Below, piece after piece: positions 59,845-64,000 of a DNA stretch of 64,000 nucleotides. Position numbers and translations under genes: made by a program. Under the pieces are notes generated by a model. That model did not search any database. It was not told the DNA's origin and was given only the letters and a program-made list of their open reading frames with translations. Positions within the stretch are counted from its first letter, which is position 1, and each line of letters starts with the position of its first letter. Origin of the DNA: Paenibacillus phyllosphaerae (GTDB taxonomy: Bacteria; Bacillota; Bacilli; Paenibacillales; Paenibacillaceae); contig NZ_JACHXK010000002.1 in assembly GCF_014192105.1 (NCBI RefSeq), forward strand, positions 699,822 to 763,821, written 5' to 3'.

Positions 59845-60582
59845 TTGATCAAGGTAAAGGCGCATTTGTGGTTGCTTATTGCCGTCACGGCGGGAGCACT
59901 TTCATTTCTCTCGCCATGTGTCTTCCCGCTTGTCCCCGCATACGTATCTCATCTCACGGGTGCTTCAATTATGAACGGCAAGATTGAAGTTGATCGTAAG
60001 CTGCTTGTGATGCGGTCGATAAGCTTTATAGTCGGCTTCAGCCTTGTCTTTATCGCAATGGGGGCTTCCGCTACAATGGTCGGTAGTATGCTTGCAGAGT
60101 ACCGGGATTTGGTACAAATGGTGAGTGGATTTCTTATCATCGTATTTGGAATGCAGATGATGGGGTGGTTAAATCTCCGGTGGTTAATGTCGAATAAAAC
60201 CTGGGATGCAGCTAACTTGTCCACTAACAGCGGTATGACAAAGTCTTTCTTGACTGGTTTAGCTTTCGGTTCGGGCTGGACACCGTGTGTTGGATTAGCG
60301 CTGTCTTCGATCTTGCTGATGGCCAGCGCTGTTGAAACCATGTGGAGCGGCATCTTATTATTGACTCTCTATTCGTTAGGGTTGGGTCTACCGTTCTTGT
60401 TGATCGCGGTTTTATTAACGGTTTCTACCGGCATTATCGGTAAAATGAATCGCTATGTTCCAGTATTGTCAATGATTAACGGCCTGATCTTTATTACCAT
60501 GGGTCTGCTTCTCTTTACTGGCCATATGCAAAAAATCGGTGCATGGCTCGCTAGATTCGCACTTTTCGATATTTCGCTTTAA
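59845..60582 (+). CDS. ccdA: CcdA-type thiol-disulfide transmembrane protein
   Basis: 245 residues with six membrane helices. The two redox cysteines are in SFLSPCVFPLVPAYVSHLTG near residue 24 and GSGWTPCVGLALSSIL near 151, the CcdA/DsbD-beta signature. It passes electrons from cytoplasmic thioredoxin to extracellular thiol proteins such as ResA, next to which it lies. The start is uncertain: TTG 59845 gives the longest frame, but TTG 59866 after AAAGG would give the usual short N-terminus. Base composition is more AT-rich than in the window's main part. Confidence 0.87.
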   Translation: MIKVKAHLWLLIAVTAGALSFLSPCVFPLVPAYVSHLTGASIMNGKIEVDRKLLVMRSISFIVGFSLVFIAMGASATMVGSMLAEYRDLVQMVSGFLIIVFGMQMMGWLNLRWLMSNKTWDAANLSTNSGMTKSFLTGLAFGSGWTPCVGLALSSILLMASAVETMWSGILLLTLYSLGLGLPFLLIAVLLTVSTGIIGKMNRYVPVLSMINGLIFITMGLLLFTGHMQKIGAWLARFALFDISL

Positions 60583-60601
60583 GCACAGGGGGGAAGAGGA
60601 C

Positions 60602-61151
60602 TTGAAGAAAAGTTTAATTGGAATTATTTCCCTACTCTTGCTCGCAGGATATGGGGTCTATGATTATACAAAACCAAACGATACATTAGAAACTGATAAC
60701 AGTGTCAAAGGTCAAGTTTCTGTAGGAATCGATCAAGACGAAGTTGCGCCAAACTTTGAACTTTGTTGACACGCATGGTGAGCCGGTATACCTTTCGGAC
60801 TTTCGCGGAAAGAAAGTATTTCTTAATTTCTGGGCAACCTGGTGTCCGCCATGCAGAGCAGAAATGCCGCATATGCAGAACATCTATGAGGATTACAAAG
60901 ACGAGGTAGTCATTCTCGGGGTCAACCTCACGACAACCGAAGCGAGTATGGAAGACGTTGGACCCTTTATCGAGAAATATGGATTAACCTTTCCGATTGT
61001 TCTCGACGAACAAGAGGAAATCATGCAAGCCTACCGAGTTGTTGCATATCCGACGACATATGCCATCGATCGTAATGGAGTTATTCGAGAAATATTCCGT
61101 GGTGCAATTGATTATGGAATCATGGAGCAAACGATGAAACGAATGGATTAG
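60602..61151 (+). pseudogene. ResA/TlpA-like thiol-disulfide oxidoreductase with a frameshift
   Basis: TTG 60602, after GGGGGGAAGAGG, opens a frame with an N-terminal membrane anchor (KKSLIGIISLLLLAGYG) and EVAPNFEL, then hits TGA at 60767. Removing one T from the TTT at 60762-60764 restores FELVDTHGEPVYLSDFRGK, the family pattern, and continues through the intact active site WATWCPPC to 61151, giving about 183 residues. The partner of CcdA in reducing extracellular thiols. It is either a sequencing error, a recent null allele or a recoding site; the undamaged remainder argues the event is recent. Confidence 0.85.
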
Positions 61152-61256
61152 CGAGAAGAAATTAAAACACCAAGATTTACATGCTATTTGCCTGTTGTTG
61201 AAGGAAAAACAGGCTACATGTACCAAGTAATTGGGAAAGAATAAAGTACATGAAGC

Positions 61257-61357
61257 GTTGAACTATCGGGAAACTTTAGTTTAATGATCCAGGAGCAGTT
61301 TGACCGCTGCGGCAGCTGCTCCCCTTGCCGTTGAACGATCGGGCAGATTAGTTTAAA
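61257..61357 (+). repeat. Hairpin repeat element, copy A
   Basis: A flank module GTTGAACTATCGGG...TTTAATGATCC (61257-61290) is followed by a hairpin, GGAGCAG (61292-61298) with CTGCTCC (61316-61322) and inner CCGC pairs, and then a second flank module GTTGAACGATCGGGCAG (from 61330). The same layout and orientation recur at 63538. It lies in the 461-bp spacer after the resA-like gene. Confidence 0.82.
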
Positions 61358-61415
61358 GTCCACGGATATGAACCTTATCACAGGTATGGTTATTTTTTTG
61401 TGCTCATTCATCATT

Positions 61416-61460
61416 AAAGAACAAAGCTCGCTGTCACTTCAGCGAGCTTTGTTCTTTATA
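61416..61460. terminator. Bidirectional terminator
   Basis: An 18-bp perfect stem (61416-61433 with 61440-61457) around TCACTT, with A-rich left and T-rich right edges. It can end the ccdA-side transcript and lies downstream of the leftward oxidoreductase gene. Confidence 0.82.
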
Positions 61461-61612
61461 TGTCAAAACCAAGTCATAGTAAACCCTATTCGATGTCTGA
61501 GATTAGAGCCGGATTACAGGCTGCCATCTCAAGATTCTCCGGGTCAAGTTATCGAAAGAAATAGCTCACTTAGACGCCTTCTCATCCGCAGGTTAAACAG
61601 TATTCTCGCTGT

Positions 61613-62500
61613 TTAAACAAATTTAAAATACACATCTGCAAAAACTTTCGCAAAGTCTCCGACCTTGACTTTACCGAGGTGGTAGTCGGTGGCACGGAGA
61701 CTGGCGTAGAACTCGTCGGCGTTCTCGCAGGCGAGGTTCATTTGGGCAAAGGCGTTGGCAGTGTTTTCGTGGAAGCCGATTTTTTTCATATTCTCAGCGA
61801 GAGCTTCAATAGGGATTTGTTGGTATTCGGCCTCGATACCATTCTCAGCAAGGGCATTGAGCCAGTCGTTACCAGTGGCCCAGTCACTAACTATGAACTT
61901 CGCACTTTTACCCGATGGGGTTTGAGAAATCAGGGCGTAAGCGACGTCCGCGATATCAACGGGGCTGACCCAGCCTTGTGGGATGTCAACTGAAATTGGG
62001 CTGAATATGGTCTGCTGGGTTTTTAGGCTTTGCATGTCGGCAAAAAGATTGCTGTAAAAGCCAACAGGGCGGATGTGGACAACGTTCACATCTTCAAGCG
62101 AGTTTAGCGCTTCTTCTGCAAAATGATAGCTGTAGAGAATGCCTGCGTTTGGGTTGTCGGCGCCGACTGAGCTGAGGTTGACGACGTTTTTTACGCCTGA
62201 TTTTAGCACTGCGGCCTTATAATTTTCAGAAAGAACTTTGGCGCTCTGCCACATGTCAGTGCCAGAGGCATAATCGATACCTGAAATCATGAGGTAGACG
62301 ACGTCGCTACCTGCAAAAGCCTGCGCGAGGAATTCGACGTCGAGGTTTGAACCGACCGATGGTTTGGCACCAAGCGCTTTGATGTCGGCGATACGATCTT
62401 TGGAGCTTGTGATGACGGTAACATCGTGGCCGTCTGCGATTAGGGATGGGAGGTAGTTGCGGTTAATATTGCCGAGTGAGCCGAGAACTGTGATTTTCAT
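61613..62500 (-). CDS. NmrA-like NAD(P)-binding oxidoreductase
   Basis: 295 residues with an N-terminal Rossmann motif variant VLGSLGNINRNYLPSL, then VTVITSSKDR and DVVYLMISG near residue 65, NLSSVGADNPNAG near 107 and HIRPVGFYSNLF near 142. It resembles atypical SDR proteins (NmrA/azoreductase-like) that reduce quinones or sense NADP; the GxxGxxG motif is altered (GSLGNIN). AAAGGAG precedes ATG 62500 on the minus strand. It is divergent from a TetR gene. Codon use is AT-richer than the main chromosome. Confidence 0.83.
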   Translation of the reverse strand: MKITVLGSLGNINRNYLPSLIADGHDVTVITSSKDRIADIKALGAKPSVGSNLDVEFLAQAFAGSDVVYLMISGIDYASGTDMWQSAKVLSENYKAAVLKSGVKNVVNLSSVGADNPNAGILYSYHFAEEALNSLEDVNVVHIRPVGFYSNLFADMQSLKTQQTIFSPISVDIPQGWVSPVDIADVAYALISQTPSGKSAKFIVSDWATGNDWLNALAENGIEAEYQQIPIEALAENMKKIGFHENTANAFAQMNLACENADEFYASLRATDYHLGKVKVGDFAKVFADVYFKFV

Positions 62501-62627
62501 TGTGTAATCTCCTTTTTAATGTGATTTCGAGAAATGGATATCGCTTAATGAGACCGTTATCCCTTCCTTGATTGGATATTCATTACAAGAGAGATTATAT
62601 ATTGAAAAATAAACTAAGTAAACTAAA

Positions 62628-62648
62628 TAAATTAAAATAGTTAATTTA
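62628..62648. promoter_or_regulatory. AT-rich dyad in the divergent spacer (candidate TetR operator)
   Basis: TAAATTAA (62628-62635) and TTAATTTA (62641-62648) are perfect inverted arms around 5 nt, between the oxidoreductase and TetR genes. A TATAAT at 62690-62695 with TTGTTT 19 nt upstream may be the TetR gene promoter. Confidence 0.45.
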
Positions 62649-62728
62649 ATAATATTTTTAAGTATTGTTTATTGATGCCTCTATTTTGATATAATATGAT
62701 TTGACGAGCGGTAGAGGAGGCTTCAAAC

Positions 62729-63370
62729 GTGAGAAAACCCATGAGCGCAGATCAATATCTTAATAAAATCAAACCTGTAATTAGAAGAACCAGATTCAGC
62801 CAACTGAAAATTGACGATATCGCAAAACATATGGATATTAGTAAAGTGACGCTTTACAAGCATTTTTCATCCAAAGATGAAATCATCGAACAGGTTGTAG
62901 AGTATGGAATTCAATACTTGCAGCAGGCTGACACCGTTGTATATGATGATTCCTTTTCATATATTGATCGATTTCAAAAAACGTTTCTGGAATCGTTAAT
63001 AGGTGTTATTTATTTATCCGATTTGTTCCTACAAGACCTCAAGGATTTTTATCCACGTCTTTTTGAAAATATTTCCGTTGCTCAACAAAATAGAATTAAA
63101 AATTTACAATCTTTTTTTCAATCTGGTGTGGATAAGAAGATTTTTAACAGAATGCACGTTGCACTGTCCTTAGTTCAAGACGATGCTACGCTTCGGCGCA
63201 TTATGGAACCGACCTTTAGTATTCAATGGTATGATCTAACCTTGAAACAAGCCGTTATGGAATTTTATAAGATGAAACAGTATCAAGTGATTAGTCCTGA
63301 GTATCTGGATACTGTTGACGATTCCGTTATCGAAGAAGAAATCATTCGTATTTTACAAACCATTTCGTGA
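62729..63370 (+). CDS. TetR/AcrR-family transcriptional regulator
   Basis: 213 residues. The N-terminal helix-turn-helix reads FSQLKIDDIAKHMDISKVTLYKHFSSKDEIIEQV in pattern (residues 23-56). The C-terminal ligand domain is all-helical. GTG 62729 follows GAGGAGG with proper spacing; ATG 62741 is an alternative. It probably represses itself and the divergent oxidoreductase gene. AT-rich composition matches its neighbour and contrasts with the left part of the window. Confidence 0.88.
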   Translation: MRKPMSADQYLNKIKPVIRRTRFSQLKIDDIAKHMDISKVTLYKHFSSKDEIIEQVVEYGIQYLQQADTVVYDDSFSYIDRFQKTFLESLIGVIYLSDLFLQDLKDFYPRLFENISVAQQNRIKNLQSFFQSGVDKKIFNRMHVALSLVQDDATLRRIMEPTFSIQWYDLTLKQAVMEFYKMKQYQVISPEYLDTVDDSVIEEEIIRILQTIS

Positions 63371-63537
63371 ACGCGTTCGTTTCTCCCGACTTGCTCTTAT
63401 TGATGCTGTCGTCTGTTATCTGGGTAATCGTTGTAAATTTTGTAGCTTATAACGCTAAGAAGGGCATTCTTGTAGATTACCATTAAACTTGCAGGTTAGG
63501 GACAGCGCGATGAATCGTATCACAGCAAGTCATTATG

Positions 63538-63639
63538 CCTAACGAGGAACATTAGTTCAGTGCCATACAGGAGCAGTTTGCCGCCACGGCAGCTGCTCCT
63601 TTTGGCGTTCAACTATCGGGCAGTTTAGCTTCAATGATC
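63538..63639 (+). repeat. Hairpin repeat element, copy B
   Basis: Same module order as copy A: a left flank module (CTAACGAGGAACATTAGTTC, more diverged), a hairpin GGAGCAG (63570-63576) with CTGCTCC (63593-63599) and inner GCCG/CGGC, four T, then GTTCAACTATCGGGCAGTTT (from 63607). The two copies bracket the oxidoreductase/TetR pair in the same orientation. The rest of the 63371-63818 spacer shows no gene. Confidence 0.82.
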
Positions 63640-63818
63640 TTCTCGAAGACCAGCTCATAAACTTGGGGGAATATCTTGTTTATATATCAGTATTTTCCTA
63701 TAATTAGGTAAAGTTAGATGTGTTAGGCTAAAGGGGAGTCGAAATACATATGCGGAAGTAGCTAGGTTTACTTGTTCATACTAGTGTAATAATTCATCCA
63801 TGACTTCGGGAGGAAAAG

Positions 63819-64000
63819 ATGTCATCCTTGAAAAATAGAATTGCTATTGTAACGGGTGTAAGCAGAGAAATGGGAATTGGAACGGCTATTTGTCGTGAGC
63901 TTGCAAATCTTGGAGCAGATATCTTTTTTACTCATTGGAGTCCTTTTGATGCATTAGAGGGGAATGGACTTGACCAGGGTTGGCCTGAAAAATTGCGTCT
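63819..64000 (+). CDS. Short-chain dehydrogenase, N-terminal part (cut by window end)
   Basis: The first 60 residues are visible: MSSLKNRIAIVTGVSREMGI with the nucleotide motif TGVSREMGIGTAI (residues 12-24, a TGxxxxxGIG variant), then ELANLGADIFFTHW. This is the FabG-like SDR branch with the GVSRxxGIG motif. GGAGG at 63809-63813 supports ATG 63819. The catalytic Tyr-Lys part lies beyond the window. Confidence 0.8.
   Translation, partial: MSSLKNRIAIVTGVSREMGIGTAICRELANLGADIFFTHWSPFDALEGNGLDQGWPEKLR

Noticed and set aside
60758..60770. Programmed +1 frameshifting in the resA-like gene
   Set aside because: The slip site CTT-T is followed by TGT and the stop comes one codon later, unlike the prfB arrangement where the stop is in the A site; a single-base insertion is simpler.

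Overview
The window looks like chromosome of a GC-rich, spore-forming Firmicute close to Paenibacillus. The evidence is the gene order rny-ymdB-spoVS ... miaB-ricA, strong AGGAGG ribosome binding sites with frequent TTG and GTG starts, a sporulation-type PAS kinase, sigma-A and probable sigma-H promoters, and many intrinsic terminators. No rRNA, tRNA or CRISPR array was found. The two end genes (rny, and a short-chain dehydrogenase) are cut by the window edges.

Layout. 1-8.9 kb: RNase Y tail, ymdB, spoVS, a membrane dipeptidase, the two-subunit 2-oxoacid oxidoreductase korAB, a PduL-type phosphotransacylase, miaB, ricA and a 30-residue basic peptide. 8.9-16.1 kb: an MFS transporter, several small conserved genes, a copper-type P-ATPase and a soluble two-PAS histidine kinase. 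16.1-26.5 kb: a cobalamin-riboswitch-led block, btuFCD-cobT-cobU-cbiB-cobS-cobD-cobQ-cbiZ. It imports corrinoids, removes wrong lower ligands and rebuilds the nucleotide loop; no corrin-ring synthesis genes are present. 26.7-34.5 kb: gluQRS, a 46-bp tandem repeat, hrpB, a HelD with a hairpin leader, and an EcsC-family gene. 34.5-43.0 kb: a carotenoid-desaturase-like oxidoreductase, GNAT, Lin0512 and SDR genes, a two-component pair, and thrC divergent from a LysR gene. 43.0-51.4 kb: an orphan promoter-terminator unit, a second full-length HelD, GNAT, a YodB/CatR-like regulator divergent from a GTP cyclohydrolase II, two methyltransferase genes (one fused to a MerR domain), and an aminoglycoside-phosphotransferase-fold protein lacking its catalytic residues. 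51.6-53.8 kb: the formaldehyde-fixing genes hxlA-hxlB-hxlR with matching dyads. 53.8-55.7 kb: a complete group IIC intron just after a terminator-like hairpin. 55.7-59.6 kb: a diguanylate cyclase and a LexA-type three-gene mutagenesis operon. 59.6-64 kb: an AT-richer, probably acquired segment with a poly-G tract, ccdA, a frameshifted resA-like gene, and an oxidoreductase/TetR pair bracketed by two copies of a hairpin repeat.

The most unusual observations are: the hairpin-bounded cassette near the right end; the MerR-methyltransferase fusion with a shared operator-like motif at its own and the neighbouring gene; the catalytically dead APH-fold protein beside it; two HelD paralogues that differ in N-terminal arm length, one behind an apparent attenuator; the orphan ~190-nt transcription unit at 43.0-43.3 kb; and the LexA-type operon that starts with an unrecognised protein.

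Limits. All calls come from reading the sequence and remembered family motifs; no database search or folding program was run. Start codons were chosen from ribosome binding site spacing and, in several cases, from a promoter that lies downstream of the longest possible start.
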